A stretch of 64,000 nucleotides of DNA. Origin: Blastococcus atacamensis (GTDB lineage: Bacteria > Actinomycetota > Actinomycetes > Mycobacteriales > Geodermatophilaceae). The notes below the pieces were generated by a model. That model was not told where the DNA came from and ran no database searches. It was given only the letters and a program-made list of their open reading frames with translations. Below, in pieces: positions 13,648 through 21,886 of the stretch. Location of the stretch: the NCBI RefSeq assembly GCF_002938425.1, contig NZ_POQU01000005.1:1-64000 (forward strand), written 5' to 3'. Positions within the stretch are counted from its first letter, which is position 1; the number at the start of each line of letters is the position of its first letter. Both the position numbers and the translations under genes were made by a program.

Positions 13648-14403
13648 GTGCGGCGGCTGTTCCCCGGGTCAGGTGGGTCCGACGACACCCAGCTGGACGA
13701 CGGCGGCCTGGTGGAGGCCTACCGCTGCCCGGCGGGACGCTGGCTGCGGATGAACTTCATCGCCTCGCTCGACGGCGCCATCACCGTCGGCGGGGTCAGC
13801 GAGGGGCTGGGATCACCGGGCGACCGGCGGGTGTTCCGGGTGCTCCGCGCCCTGGCCGATGTCGTCCTCGTCGGGCACGGCACCGCGGCCACCGAGGGCT
13901 ACCATCCCGTGGCGCAGGACTCGCCGGTCGGGCGGCTGCGCGAGGCGATCGGCCGCAGCCCGGCCATGCCGGTCGCCGTGGTCTCGCGGCGGGCGTCGCT
14001 GGACCCCGCGAGCGGGCTGGTGACCGACGCCGTCTCCCCCACGATCCTGGTCACCTGCGCGTCGGCCGATCCGGACCGGCGCGCGGCCCTGACCGACGCG
14101 GGCGTCGACGTCCTCGTGTGCGGCGACGACGACGTCGACCTGCCGGCCGCGCTCGACGCCCTCGCCGAGCGCGGCCTGGCGCAGGTGACCTGCGAGGGCG
14201 GGCCGCAGCTGCTCCGCACCGCCGTCGCTGCCGGGGTGGTCGACGAGCTCGACCTGTCGGTCTCTCCCGCGCTCGTCGGGGGCGAGACCCGGCTGCTCGA
14301 CGGCGCTCTCCCGGTCGCGGTGCGCCTCTCGCTGCGCCAGGTGCTCGAGGAGGACGGGATGCTCTTCACCCGCTACGGGGTAGGCGGCGCCGCCCGCCCC
14401 TAG
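13648..14403 (+). CDS. RibD C-terminal-domain reductase (pyrimidine reductase family)
   Basis: A 251-aa single-domain protein of the RibD_C/dihydrofolate-reductase fold. The features are LRMNFIASLDGAITV (substrate loop), the VVLVGHGTAATEGYHP core, TCEGGPQLLRTAVAAGVVDELDLSVSP (the conserved GGP plus ELxLxxSP signature) and a C-terminal MLFTRY. It lacks the N-terminal deaminase domain of bifunctional RibD. Such stand-alone genes are common in actinobacteria and may reduce a riboflavin intermediate or an unrelated pterin. The GTG at 13648 follows the treZ stop by one base, so the two are probably co-transcribed. Confidence 0.88.
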   Translation: MRRLFPGSGGSDDTQLDDGGLVEAYRCPAGRWLRMNFIASLDGAITVGGVSEGLGSPGDRRVFRVLRALADVVLVGHGTAATEGYHPVAQDSPVGRLREAIGRSPAMPVAVVSRRASLDPASGLVTDAVSPTILVTCASADPDRRAALTDAGVDVLVCGDDDVDLPAALDALAERGLAQVTCEGGPQLLRTAVAAGVVDELDLSVSPALVGGETRLLDGALPVAVRLSLRQVLEEDGMLFTRYGVGGAARP

Positions 14404-14479
14404 GCCCACGCGGGGTCAGCGGACGACAACGACGCGGCCCGCACCCGAGTCGTCCGGCCGCGTCCAGTCCCGTCGAGCC

Positions 14480-14790
14480 GGGCGGCGGTTCACCGACTTC
14501 GGCATGCTGGTGGAGCCGGCTCCGCCGTACACCGGCTCCCGCATCCGGCTGTCCGGGCCGGACCCCGAAGCGGTCCGCGTGGAGACGGGCTGGTTCCTCC
14601 GGCTCACCGCGGACCTCTCGCGGACGGGCTCCACCACCTCACCGAGGCCGTCACGGCCATCACCCCGGACGGGTCGGCCCACGAGTACGTCGTCGTGCGC
14701 GACGGGACCGTCCGCGAGGACGGCTTCCGAATCCTCCACCCGAGCGGTTCCCCGCAGCTCCGCCCGGAGGTCCCCGACCGCCGGAGGCCA
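14480..14790 (+). pseudogene. Frameshifted remnant of an unknown gene
   Basis: One frame reads RRFTDFGMLVEPAPPYTGS onward to LRLTADLSR and then turns to Ser/Pro/Arg-rich nonsense. A second frame takes over near 14632 with LHHLTEAVTAITPDGSAHEY, then VVVRDGTVREDGFRILHPSG. The two halves together look like a protein of about 105 residues split by an indel. I do not recognise the family. The remainder of the 14404-14895 gap holds nothing I can support as a gene. Confidence 0.5.
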
Positions 14791-14895
14791 GGCGAGGGTC
14801 GTCCCCGGGTGGGTGACGGCGACGGACTGACCCGACGCCACCCGACCGGATCGCCGGCTCGGTCGACGTCGTCCCGGGCTGCTTGACTACGCCGC

Positions 14896-15963
14896 ATGGA
14901 CCTGCCCGTGATGCCGCCGGTGAAGCCCATGCTGGCCAAGGCCGCGACCAAGGTGCCCACCGGCGACTTCCTGTACGAGCCCAAGTGGGACGGCTTCCGC
15001 TGCGTCGTCTTCCGCGACGGCGACGAGGTGGAGCTGGGCAGCCGCAACGAGCGCCCGCTCACCCGGTACTTCCCCGAGGTGGTCGCCGCGGTGAAGGAGC
15101 ACCTCCCGGAGCGGTGCGTCGTCGACGGCGAGATCATCGTGCCGCGCGGCGACCGGCTGCACTTCGAGGCGCTGCTGCAGCGGATCCACCCCGCCGAGTC
15201 GCGGATCAACCTGCTGGCGGAGCAGACGCCGGCCTCCTTCGTCGCCTTCGACCTGCTCGCACTGGGGGACGAGTCGCTGCTCCAGACCCCGTTCGCCGAG
15301 CGCCGGGCTCGTCTGGAGACCGCGATGCGGAACAGCCGGGCACCGATCCACCTCACCGGCGTCACCCGCGACGCCGCCACGGCCGAGCGCTGGTTCGAGA
15401 CCTTCGAGGGCGCCGGTCTGGACGGCGTCGTCGCCAAGGCAGCGGACCTCCCCTACGGCCCCGACCAGCGGCTGATGACCAAGGTGAAGCACGTGCGGAC
15501 GGCGGACTGCGTGGTCGCCGGCTTCCGCTGGCACAAGAGCGGCCCCATCGTCGGCTCCCTGCTCCTGGGCCTCTACTCCGACGGCGAGCTGCAGCACATC
15601 GGCGTCGCGGCGTCGTTCCCGATGAAGCGCCGGGCCGAGCTGGTCGAGGAGCTCGCGCCCTACCGGGCCGAGGCCGTCGACGGGCATCCGTGGCAGGACT
15701 GGGCCAACGCCCAGGTGCAGGGCGACGGCGAGCAGCGGATGCCCGGCGCCGTCAGCCGGTGGAACGCCAAGAAGAACCTCTCCTGGGTGCCGCTGCGCCC
15801 CGAACTGGTCGTCGAGATCAAGTACGACCAGCTCGAAGGGCGACGACTTCGTCACACCGGTCAGTTCCTCCGGTGGCGTCCCGACCGGGACCCCCGCAGC
15901 TGCACGTACGACCAGCTCGACGTGCCGGTTCGCTACGACCTCGCCGAGGTCCTGGACGGCTGA
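14896..15963 (+). CDS. ligC: ATP-dependent DNA ligase, stand-alone LigC/LigD-ligase type
   Basis: A 355-aa ligase that seals nicks through an enzyme-AMP intermediate. The nucleotidyl-lysine is Lys30 in EPKWDGFR; motif III-like ASFVAFDLLAL, motif IV LDGVVAKA and motif V LMTKVKHVRTADCVV follow, then an OB-fold domain (FRWHKSGPIVGSLLLG onward). The length and absence of nuclease or polymerase domains place it with the small actinobacterial LigC enzymes used in alternative end joining and excision repair. A LigD-type polymerase is encoded 1.7 kb downstream, so the two activities fused in LigD elsewhere are separate proteins here. No Ku gene lies in the window. Confidence 0.95.
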   Translation: MDLPVMPPVKPMLAKAATKVPTGDFLYEPKWDGFRCVVFRDGDEVELGSRNERPLTRYFPEVVAAVKEHLPERCVVDGEIIVPRGDRLHFEALLQRIHPAESRINLLAEQTPASFVAFDLLALGDESLLQTPFAERRARLETAMRNSRAPIHLTGVTRDAATAERWFETFEGAGLDGVVAKAADLPYGPDQRLMTKVKHVRTADCVVAGFRWHKSGPIVGSLLLGLYSDGELQHIGVAASFPMKRRAELVEELAPYRAEAVDGHPWQDWANAQVQGDGEQRMPGAVSRWNAKKNLSWVPLRPELVVEIKYDQLEGRRLRHTGQFLRWRPDRDPRSCTYDQLDVPVRYDLAEVLDG

Positions 15964-16047
15964 CGTGGGGTGGCGACGGCCCCGGGATGTCGCCCGATCG
16001 GGAGCACGCGTCTGCACGGGGGCCGCGCGCCTCCTAGTCTCGTGAAG

Positions 16048-17613
16048 GTGATCAAGCGTCTGCACCGTGGCCTCCCGGCCGTCGCGTCCAGCCTGCTGCT
16101 GGCCCTTCCGCTCGCACTGGCCGGATGCACCTCGTTCGGCGATGAACCGAAGAAGCCTGCTGCCGCCAACGCCACCCCCACCGAGGCCGAGGCGGCGGAG
16201 ATCGAGTGGAGCGACTGCGACGCCCAGATCCAGCCGCTGATCGCGGGCCAGCCGGGCAGCGAGCGCGACCTCCTCTTCGAGTGCGGCCGCACCGAGGTGC
16301 CGATCAGCTACGAGGAGCCCGCCGGCGCCACCCTGCCGCTCTTCCTGGTGCGGGCGACCCCCGCCGGGCAGACCGAGCGGATCGGCTCCCTGGTGGTCAA
16401 CCCCGGCGGCCCCGGCGGCTCCGGCGCCGACGCCGCCATCGGCCTGGCGCTGACCCTGCCCCCCGAGATCCTGGCCCGGTTCGACATCGTCGGCTTCGAC
16501 CCGCGCGGCGTCGGCCTCTCCACGCCCGTCGAGTGCATCCCCGCCGAGCTCAAGGACCGGGTGATCGCCGCCGAGCCGCGGCCGACCACCGCCGAGCAGC
16601 TCGACGCCGTCTTCACGCTCACCCAGGAGGTGGCCGACGGCTGCGCCGAGGAGTACGGCGACGCCCTGGGCACCTTCAACACCGTCGACACCGCCCGCGA
16701 CATGGAGCAGCTGCGCAAGTCCCTCGGCGACGAGCAGCTGACCTACCTCGGGTACTCCTACGGGACCACGCTGGGCTCCACCTACGCCGAGCTCTTCCCC
16801 GACCGGGTCCGGGCCATGGTGCTCGACGCCGCGGTCGACCCGGACCCCGACCTGGTGGCCGACGCCGAGGCCAGCGCCGCCGGTTTCGAGGCCGGCTTCA
16901 ACGCGTTCGCGGAGAACTGCAGGGGCCTGATCGCCGGCTGCCCGCTCGGTGACGACCCGCGCCGCTTCGTCGAGGAGCTGCTCGCCCAGGCGGCCGGGGC
17001 GCCGATCCCCAGCAGCGAGGAGGGCGAGACCCGCCAGGCGACGCCGGGCATCGTCCTCACGGCCGTGCAGGCCGCGCTGTACGACACGGGTTCCTGGCCG
17101 CAGCTGGCGCAGGGCCTGCGCGCCGCCCGGGACGGCGACTCGAAGGCGCTGTTCTCCCTGGCCGACGAGCTGACCGGTCGCCTGGAGGACGGCACGTACT
17201 CCAACCTCCTCGACGCCAACCTGGCGATCAACTGCGCCGACACCGACGAGACGGTGGAGACCACCGAGATCCGCACGGTGGTCGCCGACTGGAGCCAGAA
17301 GTACCCGCTCTTCGGAGCCGGGTCGGCCGCCGGGCTGTACACCTGCTCGGTGTGGGAGGCCGACCGGACCCCGGTCCCGGAGCGCGACGCCGCCGGCAGC
17401 GCCCCGATCCTGGTCGTCGGCAACCAGGGCGACCCGGTGACGCCGCTGCCCGGCGCGGTCGACATGGCGGAGGAACTGGCGGCGGGCGTGCTGCTGACCT
17501 GGCAGGGTCAGGGTCACACGGCCTACCCGAAGACCGACTGCATCACCGCCGCCGTGAACGCGTACCTGATCGACCTGGTGGCACCGCAGGACGGGCTGAC
17601 CTGCCCGGCCTGA
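16048..17613 (+). CDS. TAP-like alpha/beta hydrolase lipoprotein (tripeptidyl aminopeptidase family)
   Basis: A 521-aa exported hydrolase anchored as a lipoprotein: lipobox LALAGC with Cys27. The oxyanion region NPGGPGGSG, the nucleophile elbow GYSYGTT, and the C-terminal TAP domain with VVGNQGDPVTP (acid) and GQGHTAY (His) complete the triad. Relatives SlpD/SlpE of Streptomyces and CaeA of mycobacteria are envelope peptidases or esterases. TAGTCT (16035-16040) is followed after 7 nt by GTG 16048, favouring a leaderless start; GTG 16042 lies too close to the -10. It sits between the two NHEJ genes without an obvious functional link. Confidence 0.9.
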   Translation: MIKRLHRGLPAVASSLLLALPLALAGCTSFGDEPKKPAAANATPTEAEAAEIEWSDCDAQIQPLIAGQPGSERDLLFECGRTEVPISYEEPAGATLPLFLVRATPAGQTERIGSLVVNPGGPGGSGADAAIGLALTLPPEILARFDIVGFDPRGVGLSTPVECIPAELKDRVIAAEPRPTTAEQLDAVFTLTQEVADGCAEEYGDALGTFNTVDTARDMEQLRKSLGDEQLTYLGYSYGTTLGSTYAELFPDRVRAMVLDAAVDPDPDLVADAEASAAGFEAGFNAFAENCRGLIAGCPLGDDPRRFVEELLAQAAGAPIPSSEEGETRQATPGIVLTAVQAALYDTGSWPQLAQGLRAARDGDSKALFSLADELTGRLEDGTYSNLLDANLAINCADTDETVETTEIRTVVADWSQKYPLFGAGSAAGLYTCSVWEADRTPVPERDAAGSAPILVVGNQGDPVTPLPGAVDMAEELAAGVLLTWQGQGHTAYPKTDCITAAVNAYLIDLVAPQDGLTCPA

Positions 17614-17638
17614 CCCCCCGGCAGAGCGGAGTGGCTCG

Positions 17639-18706
17639 ATGGCCAGCAGCAAGGACGCCGTCGTCCTCGACGTCGACGGGCACGAGGTGCGCATCTCCAA
17701 CCCGGAGAAGCCGTACTTCGGGGACCTGGGCATCCGGAAGATCGACGTCGTCGAGTACTTCATCGCCGTGGGCGAGGGGATCCTCTTCGCGCTGAAGGAC
17801 CGGCCGACGACGCTCGAGCGCTGGCCCGGCGGGGTCTTCGAAGGTGCCCGCATCTCCACCCGCGTGGACAACACCGGCGACGCGTTCTACCAGAAGCGGG
17901 TGCCCAAGAACGCCCCCGAGTGGGTGCCGACGGCGCACATCACGTTCCCGAGCGGGCGGACGGCCGACGAGATCGCGCCGGACTCGGTCGCCGTCGTGGC
18001 GTGGTGCGCCAACCTGGGCACGCTGACCTTCCACCCCTGGCCGGTCGGCAAGGCCGACGTCGAGTCGCCGAACCAGATCCGCATCGACCTCGACCCGCAG
18101 CCGGGCACCGACTTCTCCGACGCCGTGTGGGTGGCCCCGCACGTGCGCGAGCTGCTGCACGAGTTCGGGATGGAGGGCTGGCCGAAGACCTCGGGCGGAC
18201 GGGGCGTGCACATCTACGTGCCCATCCAGCCGCGGTGGACCTTCACCGAGGTGCGTCGCTCGGTCATCGCCTTCGGCCGCGAGCTGGAACGGCGGCTCCC
18301 CGACCGCGTGACCATGTCGTGGTGGAAGGAGGAGCGCGGCGAGAAGATCTTCATCGACTACAACCAGATGGCCCGGGACCGCACGATCGCCTCGGCGTAC
18401 TCCATCCGGCCCCGGCCACACGCCCCGGTGTCGGCGCCGGTGGACTGGGACGAGCTCCCCGACGTCTCACCGTTCGACTTCGACGTGCGCACCATGCCCG
18501 CGCGCTTCCGCGAGGTCGGTGACAAGCACGCCGGGCTGGCCGACCACGCCTACGACATCTCCGGGCTGCTGGAGCTCGCGGAGAAGCAGGAGAGCGACGC
18601 CGGCATGGGCGACCTCCCCTATCCCCCCGACTACCCGAAGATGCCCGGCGAGCCGATGCGGGTGCAGCCCAGCCGCGCGCGGAAGGCCGCCGCGGCCGAG
18701 GGCTGA
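17639..18706 (+). CDS. NHEJ DNA polymerase/primase, LigD polymerase-domain family
   Basis: A 355-aa archaeo-eukaryotic primase-like polymerase corresponding to the polymerase domain of LigD, which fills ends with preference for ribonucleotides during non-homologous end joining. Visible signatures are NPEKPYFGDLGI near the start, the metal-binding RIDLDPQPG (D-x-D), TSGGRGVHIYVP with the catalytic His, and MARDRTIASAYS. ATG 17639 has GGAG about 9 nt upstream. With the separate ligase at 14896 it forms a split LigD arrangement known in several actinobacteria. A C-terminal tail of about 60 residues beyond the core is rich in Pro and Arg and may bind Ku or the ligase. Confidence 0.94.
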   Translation: MASSKDAVVLDVDGHEVRISNPEKPYFGDLGIRKIDVVEYFIAVGEGILFALKDRPTTLERWPGGVFEGARISTRVDNTGDAFYQKRVPKNAPEWVPTAHITFPSGRTADEIAPDSVAVVAWCANLGTLTFHPWPVGKADVESPNQIRIDLDPQPGTDFSDAVWVAPHVRELLHEFGMEGWPKTSGGRGVHIYVPIQPRWTFTEVRRSVIAFGRELERRLPDRVTMSWWKEERGEKIFIDYNQMARDRTIASAYSIRPRPHAPVSAPVDWDELPDVSPFDFDVRTMPARFREVGDKHAGLADHAYDISGLLELAEKQESDAGMGDLPYPPDYPKMPGEPMRVQPSRARKAAAAEG

Positions 18707-18728
18707 CTGTGAGGCTGGCCGGGTCGGC

Positions 18729-19364
18729 TCAGTCGGCGGCGGCGCGCTCCTCGCGCAGTGCCTGGAACACCCGGCGGCGCAGCGAGTCGCCGTCGGCCTC
18801 CGGCACGTCCAGGAAGCGCACGGACAGCAGCCACCGCGGTCCCTGCACCGTCTGCCGGACGATCTCGCCCTTCAGGTGCACGGTGCGCTCGTTGAGGGAG
18901 ATGGCCACGTTCAGCTCGCAACCGTTGTCCGGCGGCAGGCCCCAGCCGTCGACGAGCGCGCGCATACCGGCCTCGCTCAGGTCGACCGTGTGGCCGGACA
19001 GCATGCCGTCGGTCCACGGCATGGTGACCGGCACCTCGGCGCGGGCCCGCACGGCGCGACGACGCTGGCTGCGCTCGGCGGCACCGGTGGCCGTCAGGTT
19101 CCAGAGGACGCCGTCGCCCTCGTCGTCCAGGCCGCTGATCTTGGCCGGGAGCGTGCGTTCCTCGTAGCCCGAGACCCAGTAGAGCTCGACGGAGTCACCG
19201 GGCTTGACCGAGGTCTTCCACGCCGTGCCCTCGCCGTGCGGCCGCACCGAGATGACGAACTCGGTCGAGACCTCGACCGACGCGGTCACGGTGATCCCGC
19301 GCGCCACCAACGTGACGTCGGCGGACGTGGACACCTCCGGCCGGACAGCGCTGGACTCGCTCAT
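18729..19364 (-). CDS. PilZ-domain protein (c-di-GMP binding)
   Basis: A 211-aa cytoplasmic protein with an N-terminal YcgR-like beta domain (about 15-90) and a C-terminal PilZ domain. The PilZ signature is intact: QRRRAVR (RxxxR) followed by TVDLSEAGMRA (D/NxSxxG), so c-di-GMP binding is likely. The start at 19364 has GGAGGG about 7 nt upstream; an earlier in-frame ATG at 19385 lacks one. It stands alone between convergent LigD-pol and a small gene on the same strand. Its output (motility, exopolysaccharide) cannot be read from context. Confidence 0.88.
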   Translation of the reverse strand: MSESSAVRPEVSTSADVTLVARGITVTASVEVSTEFVISVRPHGEGTAWKTSVKPGDSVELYWVSGYEERTLPAKISGLDDEGDGVLWNLTATGAAERSQRRRAVRARAEVPVTMPWTDGMLSGHTVDLSEAGMRALVDGWGLPPDNGCELNVAISLNERTVHLKGEIVRQTVQGPRWLLSVRFLDVPEADGDSLRRRVFQALREERAAAD

Positions 19365-19531
19365 CGGGACCCTCCACCTGCACACTCGAGCAACGGGACG
19401 GCCTGGCGGCCGTGTGGCGGACAGTGAACGACATGCCGTCCTCCACCGTGTGCATCGGCGGGCGTCTTCCCGGAATTTCCCCTCGGCGGGCGGCCGTCAC
19501 CCGATGGGGTGACAGCCGCGGCGGGGCCGGC

Positions 19532-19774
19532 TCACGAGGCGAGGCGGTGCGCGTCCGCGCCGAACGCGTGCGCGGCGAGCGCGGCCGGGCCGGTCACACC
19601 CATCGCCAGGGTGGCGGCGGCGACCGCCGCACGCAGGACCACCGCGGACTCGGCGAGCCGGTCGGCGAGCACGAGGTCGAGATCGGCGTCGTGCAGGTCG
19701 TCGACGTCCCGCAGGGGCACGAGCTGGCCGTCCCGGGCGAGGGGGACGGGTGCGGAGGGGGCTGCGGTGGGCAT
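19532..19774 (-). CDS. Small hypothetical protein with Ala-rich C-terminal helix
   Basis: An 80-aa protein. The first half is acidic (RDVDDLHDADLDLVLADRL) and the second is Ala-rich with a weakly hydrophobic stretch (AAVAAATLAMGVTGPAALAA) that could be a membrane helix. AGGAGA 9 nt before ATG 19774 supports the start. The family is not recognised; small proteins of this kind are common in Geodermatophilaceae. Confidence 0.5.
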   Translation of the reverse strand: MPTAAPSAPVPLARDGQLVPLRDVDDLHDADLDLVLADRLAESAVVLRAAVAAATLAMGVTGPAALAAHAFGADAHRLAS

Positions 19775-20012
19775 CGTGGTTCTCCTGGTTCGGCGCAGGG
19801 TGCCGGATCCGTCCGGCCTGATCACCGTGCGGGCCCAGGCGCACGGTGACGCCGAGAGAAGCGCAGGAAATCCGCAAGACCCCGTCCCCGGCGCGAGCGC
19901 CCCGGCGTCCTCCCCCGCACGGGTGACGCCGGGTGCCCGCTCCCCCGGGGCTCCTCAGGCACCGCGGAACCGGGACCGATGCAGGTCAGAGGTTCCGACG
20001 GAGAGGGAGAAC

Positions 20013-20420
20013 GTGAGGGTCTGGCTGGTGGTGTACGGCGTGTCCTACGTCGTCATCGAGATGGTCGGCGCCTCCCTGGAGTCCGTCGGGTGGCCGCGCG
20101 TCACCGCCCTCGACGTGGCGACGGCGGTGACCGACGCGTTCCTCGCCGTCTCCGTCGTCCTCGCCGTCCTGCTGGGCCTCAGGCTGGGCGCCGAGCGGTG
20201 GGGCCGGTCCCTCGCCCTCCGGTTCGACGACGGGGAGTCGGTCGAGCCGGCCCGCGCCGCACCGATCGGCGTCCGCTCCTGGCGGCCCGAGCCGCTCGCC
20301 TTGCCCAGCGCTGCCGCCCGTCCGGTCCCCACCCGGAGCACCTACGCGGTCGGCGCGTACACCTCCCGCCGCCGTCGGGTCGCGCCGTCCTTCCCCGAGG
20401 ATCCCGGCCACCTGCTGTGA
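20013..20420 (+). CDS. Hypothetical membrane protein
   Basis: A 135-aa protein with two hydrophobic segments (about residues 3-20 and 35-60, the second LAVSVVLAVLLGLRLG) followed by an Arg/Pro-rich soluble tail of about 70 residues. GTG 20013 is preceded by GGAGAGGGAG. It is divergent from the small gene at 19532-19774 with 238 nt between them, in which I find no clear operator. Function unknown. Confidence 0.6.
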   Translation: MRVWLVVYGVSYVVIEMVGASLESVGWPRVTALDVATAVTDAFLAVSVVLAVLLGLRLGAERWGRSLALRFDDGESVEPARAAPIGVRSWRPEPLALPSAAARPVPTRSTYAVGAYTSRRRRVAPSFPEDPGHLL

Positions 20421-20505
20421 CCGGTGCGGGCGCCGTCGGAGGCGTCCGGAAAGAGCTGCGGGTCACAGTTCTGCCGCAGCGTGTTCCCTTCCGCCGATCT
20501 TTGGC

Positions 20506-20511
20506 TAGGGT
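20506..20511 (+). promoter_or_regulatory. -10 element of the cspA promoter
   Basis: TAGGGT lies about 66 nt before the cspA ATG, giving a leader of roughly 60 nt. A leader of this sort is usual for cold-shock genes, but I see no defined cold-box motif. Confidence 0.4.
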
Positions 20512-20577
20512 TGGGGCGTCGGGAAGGCCCTGCGCTATGGCAGGACCCCGATGCACAACCTCAGCTAGGAGCGAGCA

Positions 20578-20781
20578 ATGCCCGAAGGAACTGTCAAGTG
20601 GTTCAACGCCGAGAAGGGGTTCGGCTTCGCCACCCCCGATGGCGGCGGACCGGACGTCTTCGTCCACTACTCGGCCATCCAGTCCAGCGGGTACCGCTCG
20701 CTCGATGAAGGCCAGCGGATCGCGTTCGACATCGAGCAGGGCCAGAAGGGCCCGCAGGCTGCGAACGTCACCCCGCTCTGA
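20578..20781 (+). CDS. cspA: Cold-shock protein
   Basis: A 67-aa OB-fold single-stranded RNA/DNA-binding protein that melts RNA structure at low temperature or as growth changes. RNP1 is GFGFATPD and RNP2 is DVFVHYSAI, both intact; the chain starts [13 protein letters not shown] as in all CspA proteins. AGGAGCGA precedes ATG 20578. A strong hairpin follows 33 nt after the stop, so it is a monocistronic unit. Confidence 0.97.
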   Translation: MPEGTVKWFNAEKGFGFATPDGGGPDVFVHYSAIQSSGYRSLDEGQRIAFDIEQGQKGPQAANVTPL

Positions 20782-20813
20782 TCTCCGGATCGGACTGATC
20801 GCCTGATCAGCAC

Positions 20814-20847
20814 AGCGCCCCCGTCCGGTCCTCCGGGCGGGGGCGCT
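20814..20847 (+). terminator. Terminator of cspA
   Basis: 15-bp stem (20814-20828 with 20833-20847, one G-U pair) and 4-nt loop, located between the convergent stops of cspA and the winged-helix gene, so it probably serves both. Confidence 0.8.
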
Positions 20848-20863
20848 GTCGTTCGTGGTTCGG

Positions 20864-21322
20864 CTACCGGCCGCGCGGCACGTAGCCGCCGATCAACGAC
20901 TGCATGAGGAGGGCCCCGGCGTCGGGCCCGACGGCGGAGGCCGCGTCGGCCAGGGCCCGCCAGCGCGACCGCTCCACGTCGGTGGGCGCGTTCTCCGCCC
21001 GGGCGACCAGCTGCTCCTGCAGCCGGTCCCACTCCCCCTGCGGCGTCGGCCAGAGGCCGGCCAGCCGTCGCGCCTCGGCCGAGATCGCCGTGATGCGGAC
21101 GATGTCGCCGGCGTGGTTGGTGATCGGCTCGATGTATCCGGCGGCCGCCAGGGCCTTCGCGGCCGAGATCACCTCCGCCTTGGGCAGCCCGCTGGCGGGG
21201 ACCACCGCGCCCAGCAGGTAGGGCGAGCCCCCGTGCTCGGGGCCGTCGACCAGCCGGGCGATGGCCCGCAGTACCGGGAGGTCGCGGGTGAACCAGGCGT
21301 CGGGCAAGGGTGAGGCGGTCAC
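20864..21322 (-). CDS. Putative winged-helix protein
   Basis: A 152-aa protein. Residues about 10-90 read as a winged helix: FTRDLPVLRAIARLVDG, then a turn and a recognition-type helix (LPKAEVISAAKALAAAGYI) and a wing (ITNHAGDIVRITAIS). The C-terminal half is helical and could dimerise or sense. This resembles small MarR- or PadR-like proteins but no family signature is decisive. GTG 21322 has GAGGAG about 9 nt upstream. It is divergent from msrB with 81 nt between the starts, which would let it regulate msrB; that is inference. Confidence 0.65.
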   Translation of the reverse strand: MTASPLPDAWFTRDLPVLRAIARLVDGPEHGGSPYLLGAVVPASGLPKAEVISAAKALAAAGYIEPITNHAGDIVRITAISAEARRLAGLWPTPQGEWDRLQEQLVARAENAPTDVERSRWRALADAASAVGPDAGALLMQSLIGGYVPRGR

Positions 21323-21403
21323 CGCCCCAGTCTCCTCGCCGGGACCCGGCTCCCGCCCGGGCGGTCCCCCTCCGGGGTGGCGGGCCCGCCGTACCGTGGA
21401 GGC

Positions 21404-21820
21404 ATGACCACCTCCGCATCCCAGCCCAAGGTCAGCAAGACCGACGAGGAGTGGCGCGCGCAGCTGTCCCCCGAGGAGTACGCGGTGCTCCGTCAGGCGG
21501 GGACAGAGCGGGCCTGGACCGGCGAGTACGTCGACACCAAGACCGTCGGCGTCTACGAGTGCCGGGCCTGCGGCGCCGAGCTCTTCCGCTCCGAGACCAA
21601 GTTCGACTCCCACTGCGGATGGCCCTCGTTCTACGAGGCGTCCGCCGAGGACAACGTGGTGCTCCGCGAGGACCGCAGCTACGGGATGATCCGCACCGAG
21701 GTGCTGTGCGGCTCCTGCCACAGCCACCTGGGCCACCTGTTCGACGACGCCCCGCAGACGCCCACCGGTGACCGGTACTGCATCAACAGCGTCTCGATCA
21801 CGTTGAAGCCGGCGGAGTAA
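21404..21820 (+). CDS. msrB: Peptide-methionine (R)-S-oxide reductase
   Basis: The 138-aa MsrB repairs R-methionine sulfoxide in proteins using thioredoxin. Zinc ligands are the CRAC and CGSC pairs, the substrate loop is HCGWPSFY, HSHLGHLFDD follows, and the catalytic Cys is in RYCINSVS near the C-terminus. TACCGT (21392-21397) ends 6 nt before ATG 21404. The GGAGG inside that gap is too close to serve as a ribosome site, so the transcript is probably leaderless. It converges on hemQ through a shared 20-bp hairpin. Confidence 0.96.
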   Translation: MTTSASQPKVSKTDEEWRAQLSPEEYAVLRQAGTERAWTGEYVDTKTVGVYECRACGAELFRSETKFDSHCGWPSFYEASAEDNVVLREDRSYGMIRTEVLCGSCHSHLGHLFDDAPQTPTGDRYCINSVSITLKPAE

Positions 21821-21831
21821 CCGCACCCGTA

Positions 21832-21875
21832 CGCCGGAGGGCGGCCACCGAGCGATCGGTGGCCGCCCTCCGGCG
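21832..21875. terminator. 20-bp perfect hairpin between msrB and hemQ
   Basis: A perfect 20-bp inverted repeat (21832-21851 with 21856-21875, loop GCGA, a stable GNRA tetraloop) lies 12 nt beyond each convergent stop. It is the strongest hairpin in the window and should stop transcription in both directions. Confidence 0.88.
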
Positions 21876-21886
21876 TGCAAGCGCTG

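Noticed and set aside
14887-17874. 995-codon minus-strand frame opposite ligC and the hydrolase
   Set aside because: Spans two confident genes in antisense; no motif or ribosome site.
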